A stretch of DNA of 64,000 nucleotides from Agrobacterium tumefaciens (GCF_005221385.1 NZ_CP039903.1:2539001-2603000); one strand, 5' to 3'; counted from the stretch's first letter, positions 17,727 to 29,032 are shown. Notes: generated by a model not told the origin, from the letters alone. A program made the numbers and translations.

Positions 17727-18377
17727 TTATTTTTTTTGCGCACCGATTGTCTTGATGAAGCTTTCAACAGCCGGCAAAGATTTCTCCACCATCATGGCAA
17801 CACCTTCGGTATTGGGGTGCATCTTGTCATCCAGTTTCAGCTTGTCATCGCTCACTACGCCATCCAGAAAGAAGGGATAAAGCGGCAGGTTGTATTTTTC
17901 CGCAAGCTTCGAAAAGATCGGATTGAAGCGCCTGGCGTAGTCGTCACCCATATTCGGCGGCGCCATAATGCCGACCAGCAGCACCGCTATATTGCGTTTC
18001 TGAAAACCGGAAATGATGGAATCGAGGTTCTTTTCCGTCTGTTCCGGGGCAATACCACGCAGCGCATCGTTGGCGCCGAGTTCCAGAATGACTCCGTCCG
18101 TACCATCAGGAACCGACCATTCCGCCCGCGCCAGACCACCGGACGAGGTATCGCCGGACACGCCGGCATTGGCGATGGCGACATTGACGCCCTTCGCCTT
18201 TAATGCAGCTTCAAGCTGTACTGTGTAGCTGTCGGTGGGTGGCAGCTGATACCCGGCCATGAGACTGTCGCCGAGGCCGACCAGTTGCAATGTCCGTTCC
18301 TGAGCCGTGGCAGCCGTGCCGGAAAGGGCGGCGGCGAAAATGACGATGAAGTGAAACAGGGCAGCTTTAAATCTCAT
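17727..18377 (-). CDS. tesA: TesA-type SGNH esterase/lipase (arylesterase)
   Basis: This 216-residue periplasmic protein has signal sequence MRFKAALFHFIVIFAAALSG followed by TAATAQ. The SGNH blocks are GDSL at residues 36-39 (catalytic Ser), the glycine in NAGVSGDT, the asparagine in LGANDALRG, and the C-terminal D-x-x-H in DDKMHPNTEG. E. coli TesA hydrolyses acyl-CoAs, lysophospholipids and esters. As in E. coli, it is divergent from a YbbA/YbbP-type ABC system. ATG 18377 has AGGAAAG upstream. A 10-bp tandem repeat lies directly before the ribosome binding site. Confidence 0.92.
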   Translation of the reverse strand: MRFKAALFHFIVIFAAALSGTAATAQERTLQLVGLGDSLMAGYQLPPTDSYTVQLEAALKAKGVNVAIANAGVSGDTSSGGLARAEWSVPDGTDGVILELGANDALRGIAPEQTEKNLDSIISGFQKRNIAVLLVGIMAPPNMGDDYARRFNPIFSKLAEKYNLPLYPFFLDGVVSDDKLKLDDKMHPNTEGVAMMVEKSLPAVESFIKTIGAQKK

Positions 18378-18386
18378 CACGGCTTT

Positions 18387-18406
18387 CCTAACTTGGCCTA
18401 ACTTGG
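18387..18406. repeat. Tandem 10-bp direct repeat
   Basis: cctaacttgg occurs twice with no spacer, 10-29 bases upstream of the TesA-type gene. It lies in the 103-base divergent region shared with the ABC operon. A 10-bp period would put both copies on the same face of the helix. It could be a regulator site or a replication-slippage duplication. Confidence 0.6.
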
Positions 18407-18480
18407 TTTCCATTGTCTGAAATACCGACCGCATCGACACCGCCAGACCATTTTCATCACCTTATATAGGAACGAGAATT

Positions 18481-19191
18481 GTGACGAAAAGCATCATAGA
18501 GCTGAAGAAGGCCGACCTCACGCTCGGCAACGCCGCCGCCTCCGTCCACGTTCTCAAATCCATCGATCTTTTGATCGGTGAAGGTGAAGCAGTCGGCATT
18601 GTCGGCCCTTCCGGCTCGGGGAAATCGACGCTGCTGATGGTGCTTGCCGGTCTCGAACGGCTGGACAGCGGTGAAATCATCATCGCGGATACGCAACTGC
18701 ACAGGCTCGGCGAGGATGCGCTGGCGGATTTTCGCGGCAAGAATATCGGCATCGTTTTCCAGTCCTTCCACCTCATCGCCAATATGACGGCGCTGGAAAA
18801 CGTCGCCGTTCCGCTGGAACTGGCCAATACCCCCGATCCCTTCGAGATCGCCAGGCGTGAACTCGTCGCCGTCGGTCTCGGAGAACGCCTCAACCACTAT
18901 CCCGGCCAGCTCTCCGGTGGCGAACAGCAGCGTGTCGCCATCGCCCGCGCGCTTGCCCCCTCGCCGGCCGTGCTGATCGCCGATGAGCCCACGGGTAATC
19001 TCGATACCGATACCGGCAAACAGATCGCCGATCTTCTTTTTACCAAACAGGCCGAACGCGGCATGACCATGGTCCTCGTTACCCATGATCCGTCACTCGC
19101 CGCCCGCTGCTCTCGGCAGATCAAAGTGCGCTCCGGCGAGATTGAGGGCGACAGCGCGCGCCCCCAGATGGCGCGGGCGGTATCGGCATGA
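18481..19191 (+). CDS. ABC transporter ATP-binding protein (YbbA/LolD-like)
   Basis: This 236-residue ATPase has Walker A GPSGSGKST at residues 42-50, the signature LSGGEQQRVAIARAL and Walker B VLIADEPTGNLD. Together these are typical of the LolD/MacB/YbbA group. It starts with GTG at 18481, preceded by GGAACGAG. Its stop overlaps the permease start (ATGA), so the two are coupled. With the permease it forms a type VII-like ABC system. The E. coli YbbAP counterpart sits next to tesA, as here, and has been linked to detoxification or release of envelope compounds. Confidence 0.92.
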   Translation: MTKSIIELKKADLTLGNAAASVHVLKSIDLLIGEGEAVGIVGPSGSGKSTLLMVLAGLERLDSGEIIIADTQLHRLGEDALADFRGKNIGIVFQSFHLIANMTALENVAVPLELANTPDPFEIARRELVAVGLGERLNHYPGQLSGGEQQRVAIARALAPSPAVLIADEPTGNLDTDTGKQIADLLFTKQAERGMTMVLVTHDPSLAARCSRQIKVRSGEIEGDSARPQMARAVSA

Positions 19192-21749
19192 TGGGATCCC
19201 TTCTTCCGTCTTTCGCGAATATCAGAAATGCCATGAGGCTCGCACGGCGCGAAATTCGCGGCGGGTTGAGCGGCTTTTACATTTTCCTCGCCTGTATCGC
19301 GCTTGGAACCGGCGCAATCGCCGCCGTCAATTCCGTGTCACGTGCTGTCACCAGCGCCATTGCCACCGAAGGCCAGTCGATCCTAGCCGGCGACGTGCGT
19401 TTCGAATTGCGCAACAGGGAGGCGACGCAGGAGGAACAGGCCTATCTGGACGGCCTTGGCACGGTCGCGGTTTCCACCGGGCTTCGCTCCATGGCCCGCC
19501 TTGCGGATGGTTCCGAACAGACGCTGACGGAAGTGAAAGCCATTGACGGCGCCTATCCGCTCTATGGAACCTTCGTAGCCGATCCCAACCGGCCGCTGAG
19601 TGAACTTCTGGCCGGCAATGGCGACACCTACGGCGCCATTGCCGCACCGCTGTTGCTGGAACGGCTCGGCATCAAGATCGGCGACGAAGTCCTGCTTGGT
19701 AACACGAAGCTGAAACTGACCGGCACGGTGGTCGATGAGCCGGATGCGCTATCCGACGGTTTCGGTTTCGCGCCAAGGCTGATGATCAGCCGCGACGCCC
19801 TTTTCGCCTCCGGTCTCGTTCAGACCGGCAGCCTCGTCGAACACGCCTACAAGATCAAGCTGAGTGACCCTGCAGCGCGGGCAACGATGACCGACGCGGC
19901 CAACAAGGCCTTTCCCAATGCCGGTTGGTCCATCCGCACCAGTGATCGGGCAGCACCGTCGCTGACCGAAAACGTCAACCGCTTCTCGCAATTCCTGACA
20001 TTGGTGGGCCTCACCGCCCTTATCGTCGGTGGTGTCGGTGTCGCCAACGCCGTTCGCGCCTTTCTCGATTCCAAGCGCACGACGATCGCCTCGCTGAAAT
20101 GCCTCGGCGCACCGGCCTCCGTGGTCACCATGACCTATCTTTTCCAGATCGCCTTCATTGCCGCCGTCGGCATCGTCATCGGTCTCGTTGTTGGCGCCAT
20201 CGCACCTCTGATTGCCATGCGGTTTCTGGAAGGCGTGCTGCCCGTACCGGAAGAGCTTGCCTTCTATCCCGGTGCGCTCGGTCTCGCCGCTTTGTTCGGC
20301 CTCTTGACGACGTTCGCTTTCGCCATCGTGCCGCTAGGCCAGGCGCGTGAGGTTCCGGCAACGGCACTTTTCCGCGAACAGGGTTTCGAGGAAGGCAACT
20401 GGCCGTCCTGGCCCTATCTGGCAGCAACGGGCCTGTTGCTGGCAGCGCTGGCCGCCCTTGCCATCTTCTCGGCGGAAGATCGCTTCATAGCCTCGGTGTT
20501 CCTCGCCGCCATCGCTTTTGCCTTCGTGGTGCTGCGGCTGGTGGCCTCCGGCGTCAAGGCCATCGCCAAATGCAGCCCGCGCGTCCATTCCGCCGCCCTT
20601 CGTCTGGCGATCGGCAATATTCACCGGCCGGGAGCGCTCACGCCTTCGGTCGTTCTCTCACTTGGCCTTGGCCTGACATTGCTCGTGACGCTGACACTGA
20701 TCGACGGCAATCTGCGCCGCGAGCTGACCGACAGCCTGCCGGAACGCGCACCGAATTTCTTTTTCGTCGATATTCAGGGCAGCGAGGTGCAGGGCTTCCG
20801 TGATCTGCTGAAACGGGAAGCACCACAAGGCACGCTGACCGAAGTGCCAATGCTGCGCGGCCGCATTCTAGCGCTCAACGGCGAAGATGTGACGAAGATG
20901 GAGGTGCCGCCATCCGGCCGCTGGTTGTTGCGTGGCGATCGCGGCATAACCTATTCCGAAAACATGCCGGAAAACACGAAGCTCACGGAAGGTACATGGT
21001 GGGGGCCAGACTATAGCGGTGAACCGCTGGTCTCCTTCGCGGCAAAAGAGGCACAGGAACTCGGCCTCAAGATTGGCGACACAGTAACCGTCAACGTCCT
21101 CGGCCGCAGCATTACGGCAAAGATCGCCAATCTGCGCAACGTCGAATGGGAATCCCTGTCGATCAATTTCGTCATGGTATTTTCGCCGAATACATTCCGC
21201 GGCGCACCGCATGCCTGGCTGGCGACACTTGCCGATCCTTCCGCTTCCGCAAGCGACGAAGGCCGGATATTGCGCTCCGTTACCAACACCTACCCGACGA
21301 TAACCAGCGTGCGCGTGAAGGACGCTCTCGATGTCGTCAACCGGCTGGTCGGCCAGCTCGCCACCGCCATCCGTGCTGCCGCAGCCGTCGCATTGATAGC
21401 ATCAGTTCTCGTTCTCGCCGGCGCACTCGCTGCCGGAAACCGAGCCCGCACCCATGATGCCGTCATCCTGAAAACGCTGGGCGGCACGCGAAATCTGCTC
21501 ATTCGCGCTTTCTCCTACGAATATATGATGCTCGGTCTCGCCACCGCCGTCTTCGCGCTTTTCGCCGGCGGCGTCTCCGCATGGTTCGTGATCGCCCGCA
21601 TCATGAAGTTGCCTTCCAGTTTCCTGCCGGATGTGGCGATCGGGACCCTCGTTGTCGCTCTCGTCATGACTGTTGGCATAGGCCTCATCGGCACCTGGCG
21701 CATTCTCGGCCAGAAGGCCGCGCCGGTTCTGCGGCAGGCGGGGGAATGA
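19188..21749 (+). CDS. ABC transporter permease (YbbP/FtsX family)
   Basis: This large inner-membrane permease of 853 residues has an N-terminal helix (SGFYIFLACIALGTGAIAAVN). A periplasmic domain follows, then two FtsX-type three- or four-helix blocks around residues 265-400 and 720-850. The internal signal AVNSVSRAVTSAIATEGQSILAGDVRFELRNREAT matches YbbP-like proteins. Partner ATPase and tail-to-head overlap are immediately upstream. It probably transmits ATP-driven movements to the periplasmic domain or extracts lipophilic substrates. The substrate is unknown. Confidence 0.9.
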   Translation: MMGSLLPSFANIRNAMRLARREIRGGLSGFYIFLACIALGTGAIAAVNSVSRAVTSAIATEGQSILAGDVRFELRNREATQEEQAYLDGLGTVAVSTGLRSMARLADGSEQTLTEVKAIDGAYPLYGTFVADPNRPLSELLAGNGDTYGAIAAPLLLERLGIKIGDEVLLGNTKLKLTGTVVDEPDALSDGFGFAPRLMISRDALFASGLVQTGSLVEHAYKIKLSDPAARATMTDAANKAFPNAGWSIRTSDRAAPSLTENVNRFSQFLTLVGLTALIVGGVGVANAVRAFLDSKRTTIASLKCLGAPASVVTMTYLFQIAFIAAVGIVIGLVVGAIAPLIAMRFLEGVLPVPEELAFYPGALGLAALFGLLTTFAFAIVPLGQAREVPATALFREQGFEEGNWPSWPYLAATGLLLAALAALAIFSAEDRFIASVFLAAIAFAFVVLRLVASGVKAIAKCSPRVHSAALRLAIGNIHRPGALTPSVVLSLGLGLTLLVTLTLIDGNLRRELTDSLPERAPNFFFVDIQGSEVQGFRDLLKREAPQGTLTEVPMLRGRILALNGEDVTKMEVPPSGRWLLRGDRGITYSENMPENTKLTEGTWWGPDYSGEPLVSFAAKEAQELGLKIGDTVTVNVLGRSITAKIANLRNVEWESLSINFVMVFSPNTFRGAPHAWLATLADPSASASDEGRILRSVTNTYPTITSVRVKDALDVVNRLVGQLATAIRAAAAVALIASVLVLAGALAAGNRARTHDAVILKTLGGTRNLLIRAFSYEYMMLGLATAVFALFAGGVSAWFVIARIMKLPSSFLPDVAIGTLVVALVMTVGIGLIGTWRILGQKAAPVLRQAGE

Positions 21750-21890
21750 TCATCGGTTGTGCCCCGCTTAACTTTAGCGATTAATTCTTTGTAATGATCG
21801 CCAAAACGTGAGCGCTTTTCGCGCATATGGTGTCTTTTCGACTGCAAAAGGCCTTGTATCGGACACGTTCTGCCATCATATTCTGGACAG

Positions 21891-21955
21891 GCTTGCTGAA
21901 GCTCCGCAGCGGCGCCCGGGAGGTATCCCGACACCGTAGCAATTACGGAGCTCAA
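21891..21955 (+). promoter_or_regulatory. Structured leader upstream of BI-1/YbhL gene (ybhL-leader candidate)
   Basis: Three consecutive stems lie in the 75 bases before the start codon: gctg/cagc (21895-21910), cggga-ggta-tcccg (21917-21930) and ccgta-gcaat-tacgg (21934-21948). A purine-rich ribosome binding site, agaggaaac, follows. A conserved RNA motif called ybhL leader has been described upstream of this gene in Rhizobiales. Position and gene context fit; I have not matched the consensus base by base. Confidence 0.5.
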
Positions 21956-21966
21956 AAGAGGAAACA

Positions 21967-22704
21967 ATGGCTGACTTCAATAACTACCAGAACCGCATGG
22001 CGCAGACCCGTGCACAGACTGGTGCGATGATCGATGAAGGTCTCCGCGCCTATATGCTGAAGGTTTACAACCTGATGGCGCTGGCTCTGGTCATCACCGG
22101 CGTTGCGGCTTTCGCAACCTACTCATTCGCTGCGTCCAACCCTGCCTTCCAGCAGCTGCTTTATGCATCCCCGCTGCGTTGGGTCATCATGCTCGCACCG
22201 CTGGCACTGGTTTTCTTCCTTAGCTTCCGTATTCAGAACATGAGCGTTTCCGCCGCGCAGACGACCTTCTGGGTCTATGCCGCGCTGATGGGCGTGTCGC
22301 TGTCGTCGATCTTCATCGTCTTCACCGGCCAGAGCATCGTTCAGACGTTCTTCGTGACCGCCGCTTCGTTCGGTGCGCTCTCGCTTTACGGTTACACGAC
22401 GAAAAAGAACCTTTCCGGTCTTGGTTCGTTCCTGATCATGGGTCTGTTCGGCCTGATCATCGCGTCCATCGTCAACATCTTCCTTGCATCCTCCGCGCTG
22501 CAGTTCGCGATCTCCGCAATCGGCGTGCTGATCTTCGCAGGCCTGACCGCCTACGACACCCAGAAGATCAAGGAAATGTACTTTGATGGTGACGACGTTG
22601 CCGTTGCCGGCCGCAAGGCCATCATGGGTGCGCTGACGCTCTACCTCGACTTCATCAACCTCTTCACCTTCCTGCTGCAGTTCATGGGTAACCGCGACGA
22701 CTAA
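21967..22704 (+). CDS. Bax inhibitor-1/YccA (YbhL-like) membrane protein
   Basis: This 245-residue protein has seven hydrophobic segments, a Gln/Arg-rich N terminus (MADFNNYQNRMAQTRAQTG) and the BI-1 family block LTAYDTQKIKEMYFDGDD near residue 195. The C-terminal segment LYLDFINLFTFLLQFMGNRDD carries the aspartates that form the di-aspartyl pH sensor in related calcium-leak channels. Function in bacteria is not settled; calcium leak and membrane protein quality control (the FtsH-interacting YccA) are the precedents. AGAGGAAAC precedes the ATG. It has its own structured leader and terminator. Confidence 0.93.
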   Translation: MADFNNYQNRMAQTRAQTGAMIDEGLRAYMLKVYNLMALALVITGVAAFATYSFAASNPAFQQLLYASPLRWVIMLAPLALVFFLSFRIQNMSVSAAQTTFWVYAALMGVSLSSIFIVFTGQSIVQTFFVTAASFGALSLYGYTTKKNLSGLGSFLIMGLFGLIIASIVNIFLASSALQFAISAIGVLIFAGLTAYDTQKIKEMYFDGDDVAVAGRKAIMGALTLYLDFINLFTFLLQFMGNRDD

Positions 22705-22731
22705 GGTTGAGAGTTCAACAGACGACAGATG

Positions 22732-22762
22732 AAAGGCGGCCCTTCGGCCGCCTTTTTATTTT
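22732..22762 (+). terminator. Intrinsic terminator of BI-1 gene
   Basis: Stem aaaggcggcc/ggccgccttt, with a cttc-type loop, is followed by TTTTTATTTTT. It lies 28 bases past the stop codon. Confidence 0.9.
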
Positions 22763-22831
22763 TAAACATCCATAACTGATAATCGCTTTCCCACGGTCGT
22801 ATCCGCCAAGCGAGCCATCTATTTTAGAAGC

Positions 22832-23224
22832 TCATTCGATCAGCTTCAGAACCTTGTCGAAAACCTTGAGAACCTGCGGCAGCTCATGGCCACGCTTGAG
22901 AATGCGGCCATCGGTATTGACCACACAATAAGCGCCCTGTTTTGACGCCAGCTTGGGGTTCTTCTCAATCCGGTAAAGCGGCATTTCGCCTGAGCGTTTA
23001 AAGACGGAAAACACCGCCTTTTCCTTCAGGTGGTCAATGGCATAATCACGCCATTCCCCCTCACCCACCATGCGGCCATAGATGCGCAGGATCGCGTCCA
23101 GTTCACGCCGGTGAAACGTGACCGGCAAAGGGTCTTTGTCTTTTCTGTATTCGCGGAGATCGACAACGGTGGAATTATCGCGTGAAGCGGTCTGCACCTG
23201 CTGCACATCCGGTTGATCGGTCAT
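22832..23224 (-). CDS. DUF2794 protein
   Basis: This 130-residue protein is of the alphaproteobacterial DUF2794 type. A short variable N terminus precedes VVDLREYRKDKDPLPVTFHRRELDAILRIYGRMVGEGEWRDYAIDHLKEKAVFSVFKR and a C-terminal basic region with RILKRGHELPQVLKVFDKVLKLIE. No catalytic motif, signal peptide or membrane segment is seen; function is unknown. GGAGGTATTGG precedes ATG 23224, deciding the start against longer in-frame options. Confidence 0.85.
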   Translation of the reverse strand: MTDQPDVQQVQTASRDNSTVVDLREYRKDKDPLPVTFHRRELDAILRIYGRMVGEGEWRDYAIDHLKEKAVFSVFKRSGEMPLYRIEKNPKLASKQGAYCVVNTDGRILKRGHELPQVLKVFDKVLKLIE

Positions 23225-23624
23225 CCAATACCTCCGATTCCACCCAAGTCTTCTCATCAATGTGAGCCTGTGAAAGCGAAATTGCAAGCCTTGCGAGACG
23301 CTTGTGCACCGGTGCAGAAGTCGCTGGATGGGCCTCAACATCTTTCAGCCGGCTATAGAACGGGAAGAAGGTAACCCTGAAAAATTGCCGCCCAACGATG
23401 TCAAAGACACTGCCTGCAACAAAAGCAGGGGTAAAAAATGGTAACCATTTAGGCAGCCATTTTCGCATGGCCTGCCGTATTTCGGTCAAACCATGGCCCG
23501 AATTGGATGGAATAGTCCTATTGTCAATTGATGCCTAGGCACCAAGATGACCCGGTCCGGTGCATTGACCCTTTACCCCCAGCCCCCAATGCCCGGACCG
23601 GATCTTCAATCGCCCGACAGGCGA
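23225..23624. other. 400-base gap between DUF2794 and DUF1223 genes
   Basis: No recognised gene lies here. On the minus strand a frame from an ATG at 23468 to 23175 encodes about 97 residues (MRKWLPKWLPFFTPAFVAGSV...). It overlaps the DUF2794 start by 50 bases and has no obvious ribosome binding site or homologue I know. The right end holds two hairpins just past the DUF1223 stop (see the next entry). The rest should include the DUF2794 promoter. Confidence 0.5.
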
Positions 23625-23625
23625 T
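23552..23625 (-). terminator. Two hairpins after the DUF1223 gene
   Basis: The first hairpin, atcgcc-cgaca-ggcgat (23609-23625), overlaps the stop codon. The second is long, with arms ccggtccgg+gcattg and caatgc+ccggaccgg (23552-23601) and one bulged base. No U run follows, so termination may be Rho-dependent, or the stems may protect the mRNA end. Confidence 0.45.
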
Positions 23626-24365
23626 CAGGGGGTTTCATTTCCAAGCAGGATACTTGCGCCGACGATTGCTGCGGGATCTCCGCTGGCATTGGCCGTCTGC
23701 AGCAGAACGGCGCAGCCGCCCTTTTTCACCTTTGCCACAACGCTGGCCGGCAGCTTCACCGTCATCGGCGAACCATCCCACATGCCAACAGTTTGCACGT
23801 CATAAACGCTGTGCCAGTAGGACATTTTTTTCCCCTGGTTCTCGCCCTTCTGCACATCCACCGTCTGTTCGCGGGTGAAATAGGCAACGACGACATCGGC
23901 CTTGCCATTACCGGCGCCAATATCAATCTCCACCTCATCGCCTGCAAATTTTGACGAGACCGGCACGTTCAGCCCCTGGCCTTCGCGCTTGAAAGCATCG
24001 AGCCTGTCATAGATACCGCGCACATCCGCACCCTTGACATGGTCGCGGCCGTTCAGAATGGCCTGTGGCGTATAGACCCCGTTACGGCCGAGCGCCCGCA
24101 TGTAGCCATATTGCCGTTCAGTATTTTCCTTGGATGCCAGCGAATCCGTCCAGCCAAGATAATTCCAGTAATCGACATGGTAAGAAAGACCGACGACATC
24201 GCCTTTCTGGATCATCTTGCGCAGCGCTTCATCTGCCGGCGGGCAGGATGCGCATCCCTGCGATGTGAACAATTCGACGACGCCCTTCACAGCCTCCTGC
24301 GCCTGCGCGGAGGTGACGAGGAACGTGCCGAGAAGACATATCGACAGGGGGAATTTCAGTGGCAT
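23625..24365 (-). CDS. Secreted DUF1223 thioredoxin-like protein
   Basis: The protein has 246 residues and signal peptide MPLKFPLSICLLGTFLVTSAQA. The DUF1223 domain begins VVELFTSQGCASCPPADEAL, with a C-x-x-C pair at about residues 37-40 in a thioredoxin-like position. GLSYHVDYWNYLGWTDSLASKENTERQ, YTPQAILNGRDHV and a C-terminal beta-rich half follow. The arrangement implies a periplasmic redox or chaperone role, but no activity is established for the family. Another cysteine occurs in GGCAVLLQ. ATG 24365 gives the signal peptide directly. Confidence 0.88.
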   Translation of the reverse strand: MPLKFPLSICLLGTFLVTSAQAQEAVKGVVELFTSQGCASCPPADEALRKMIQKGDVVGLSYHVDYWNYLGWTDSLASKENTERQYGYMRALGRNGVYTPQAILNGRDHVKGADVRGIYDRLDAFKREGQGLNVPVSSKFAGDEVEIDIGAGNGKADVVVAYFTREQTVDVQKGENQGKKMSYWHSVYDVQTVGMWDGSPMTVKLPASVVAKVKKGGCAVLLQTANASGDPAAIVGASILLGNETP

Positions 24366-24561
24366 TACGAAAACCTTTGTCCGGCAGGATATCCAGACGA
24401 ATTGATGCGATCAATCCTGCCGGGATGCAAACCGGAAAATAACGTCTATTGCCCTTCAATAGAAAGTCACGAAGGGGTGAGCGGCAATCACAAAAAAACA
24501 GAACAAGAAATGAAAGAGACGCCGGGATTTTGCCCGGCGCCTCTTGCTCATCTAGGCTTTA

Positions 24562-27255
<2,694 letters not shown>

Positions 27256-27528
27256 GGTTTAAAACCCCGCATAATCTGATAGCCAACACGCGCGTGCGGA
27301 CCCCTGTGCTCGCAAGCACATCAGGATGCGGGTACGACCATTTCCGCTGTCCGCACGTGAAAGTTACTCCTCGTAACATTCAGGTCCGGCGCAAGATGAT
27401 GTTCACGCCGGCCGCTAGCGTGGTTGACATCCATATAGATAATTTCCGAGAAACGTGCCAGACCATTCAGTGACTCAAATCGATTTTTTTACGATTGTGA
27501 TGATGAAAATCTCAAACGGAACCCCGGC

Positions 27529-28170
27529 ATGGATTTGACGGCGGAAAATCTTGGCGTAAGACGCGGCGAAGATTTCATATTCATGAATATTTCCTTCAAG
27601 TTAAGCAACGGTGAGGCACTGGTGCTGACCGGTCGAAACGGCTCGGGAAAATCCACTCTCCTGCGTACCGTGGCCGGCTTGCTACGTCCCGAACAGGGAT
27701 GGATAAAGATAGCCGGCGAAGGAATAGAAGGGGACATGCGCCCCTCGGAAGCCTGCCATTATCTTGGCCATCGCAATGCGATGAAAATGGAACTGACCGT
27801 TTCGGAAAATCTGAGTTTCTGGAAAGATTTCCTCGGTGATTTTTCCGGTGGTGCGGGCATCGCAATCGATGAGGCGGCTGAGATCGTCGGTCTCGCCGGC
27901 ATTACTCATCTGCCCTTCGGTTATCTCTCCGCCGGCCAACAACGGCGTTTTGCCATGGCGAAGCTTCTGATTGTTTGGCGGCCCATATGGATTCTCGACG
28001 AGCCGACGGCGGCACTCGACAAGGCTGCGGACGGTATGTTTACCGATCTCGTAAAAGACCATCTTGGGAAAGGCGGCATCGTCCTGGCGGCGACTCATCA
28101 GCCGTTGGGATTGGAGAATGCGCGGGAATTGCAGATGACGGGGTTCGCGGGCGTGGAGGCTTGGGCATGA
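27529..28170 (+). CDS. ccmA: Heme exporter ATPase CcmA
   Basis: This 213-residue ABC ATPase has Walker A GRNGSGKST near residues 36-44, the signature-like YLSAGQQRRFAMAKL (CcmA uses SAGQ) and Walker B IWILDEPTAALD. With CcmB, CcmC and CcmD it forms the CcmABCD complex that releases heme-loaded CcmE during system I cytochrome c maturation. It heads a ccmA-ccmB-ccmC-ccmD-ccmG set. The gap to ccmB (202 bases) contains a large palindromic element instead of the usual tight spacing. Confidence 0.95.
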   Translation: MDLTAENLGVRRGEDFIFMNISFKLSNGEALVLTGRNGSGKSTLLRTVAGLLRPEQGWIKIAGEGIEGDMRPSEACHYLGHRNAMKMELTVSENLSFWKDFLGDFSGGAGIAIDEAAEIVGLAGITHLPFGYLSAGQQRRFAMAKLLIVWRPIWILDEPTAALDKAADGMFTDLVKDHLGKGGIVLAATHQPLGLENARELQMTGFAGVEAWA

Positions 28171-28182
28171 ACGGCGGAGCTT

Positions 28183-28353
28183 GTGGTTTCACCCCCCTCT
28201 GCCCTGCCGGGCATCTCCCCCACAAGGGGGGAGATCTATCTGCGGCTAGGCCTCGACAATCTCAACGCTCGAAAATGGAGTGGTGGAAGAGCATCTTGCC
28301 AATCTCCCCCCTTGAGGGGGAGATGCCCGGCAGGGCAGAGGGGGGTAAACCAC
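28183..28353. repeat. Palindromic intergenic element (RIME-like) between ccmA and ccmB
   Basis: A left arm (28183-28220, gtggtttcacccccctctgc onward) is matched by its complement at 28317-28353 with a single-base indel, an inverted repeat of about 37 bp. Each arm end also folds on itself: atctccccc-acaa-gggggagat near 28213-28235 and the equivalent near 28302-28323. The central 80 bases are unrelated. The layout resembles the rhizobial intergenic mosaic elements (RIMEs) that occur in many copies between genes. It is the only copy in this window. Confidence 0.75.
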
Positions 28354-28372
28354 ACCCACCGAGGGTGCCCCG

Positions 28373-29032
28373 ATGATCGCCCTCCTCCTCCGCGACATCA
28401 AACTCTCCATCCGCGCCGGCGGCGGTGCCTTGATCGGCGTGCTGTTCTTCATGACTGTGGTTGCCGTCATCCCCTTCGGTGTCGGCCCCGATCTCAATCT
28501 GCTTGCCCGCATCGGCCCCGCCATCGTCTGGATCGGCGCTCTTCTGTCCGCCCTTCTCGGCCTCGACCGGCTGTTTCAGGCGGAGCGGGATGACGGGTCG
28601 CTGGACCTCATTCTCATGCAGGAAAACCCGCTGGTGCTGACGGTCTTGGTCAAATGCCTGGCGCATTGGGTCGGAACCGGCCTGCCGCTGGTGCTGGCCT
28701 CGCCACTGCTCGGTCTGTTCATGAACATGGACGAAGTGGCGATCGGCGCTGTGATGCTGACACTTCTCGTCGGCTCACCAGCCATCACCTTCATCGGCGC
28801 GGTAGGAGCCGCCGTCGCGGTCGCCCTGCCGCGCGGCGGGCTTCTTGTCTCCATCCTCGTCCTGCCACTCGCCATTCCGGTACTGATCTTCGGCGTCAGC
28901 GCTTCTTATGCGGCGGTGCAGGATCCTGCGCCATTCATGCCACCGTTCCTCATTCTCTGCGCGATCACGTTATTTTCAGCCGTGACCGGTCCTTTCTTTG
29001 CCGCTTTGGCCCTGCGCAATGTTATGGATTGA
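28373..29032 (+). CDS. ccmB: Heme exporter membrane protein CcmB
   Basis: This 219-residue protein has six hydrophobic segments and typical CcmB sequence: LLRDIKLSIRAGGGALIGVLFF at the N terminus, then LFQAERDDGSLDLILM and LPLAIPVLIFGVSA. It is the membrane partner of CcmA in the heme-release ABC complex. The start codon is 19 bases after the palindromic element. Any transcript from the ccmA promoter must cross the element to reach it. ccmC begins 74 bases downstream. Confidence 0.95.
   Translation: MIALLLRDIKLSIRAGGGALIGVLFFMTVVAVIPFGVGPDLNLLARIGPAIVWIGALLSALLGLDRLFQAERDDGSLDLILMQENPLVLTVLVKCLAHWVGTGLPLVLASPLLGLFMNMDEVAIGAVMLTLLVGSPAITFIGAVGAAVAVALPRGGLLVSILVLPLAIPVLIFGVSASYAAVQDPAPFMPPFLILCAITLFSAVTGPFFAALALRNVMD

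Noticed and set aside
23175..23489. About 100-residue minus-strand frame (from ATG 23468) before DUF2794
   Set aside because: It overlaps the well-supported DUF2794 start by 50 bases and has no homology that I can recognise or clear ribosome site. It is mentioned under the gap entry, not called as a gene.
28183..28353. Palindrome between ccmA and ccmB as an insertion sequence or CRISPR
   Set aside because: It has no transposase frame and no regularly spaced direct repeats. Structure and size fit an intergenic palindromic element.
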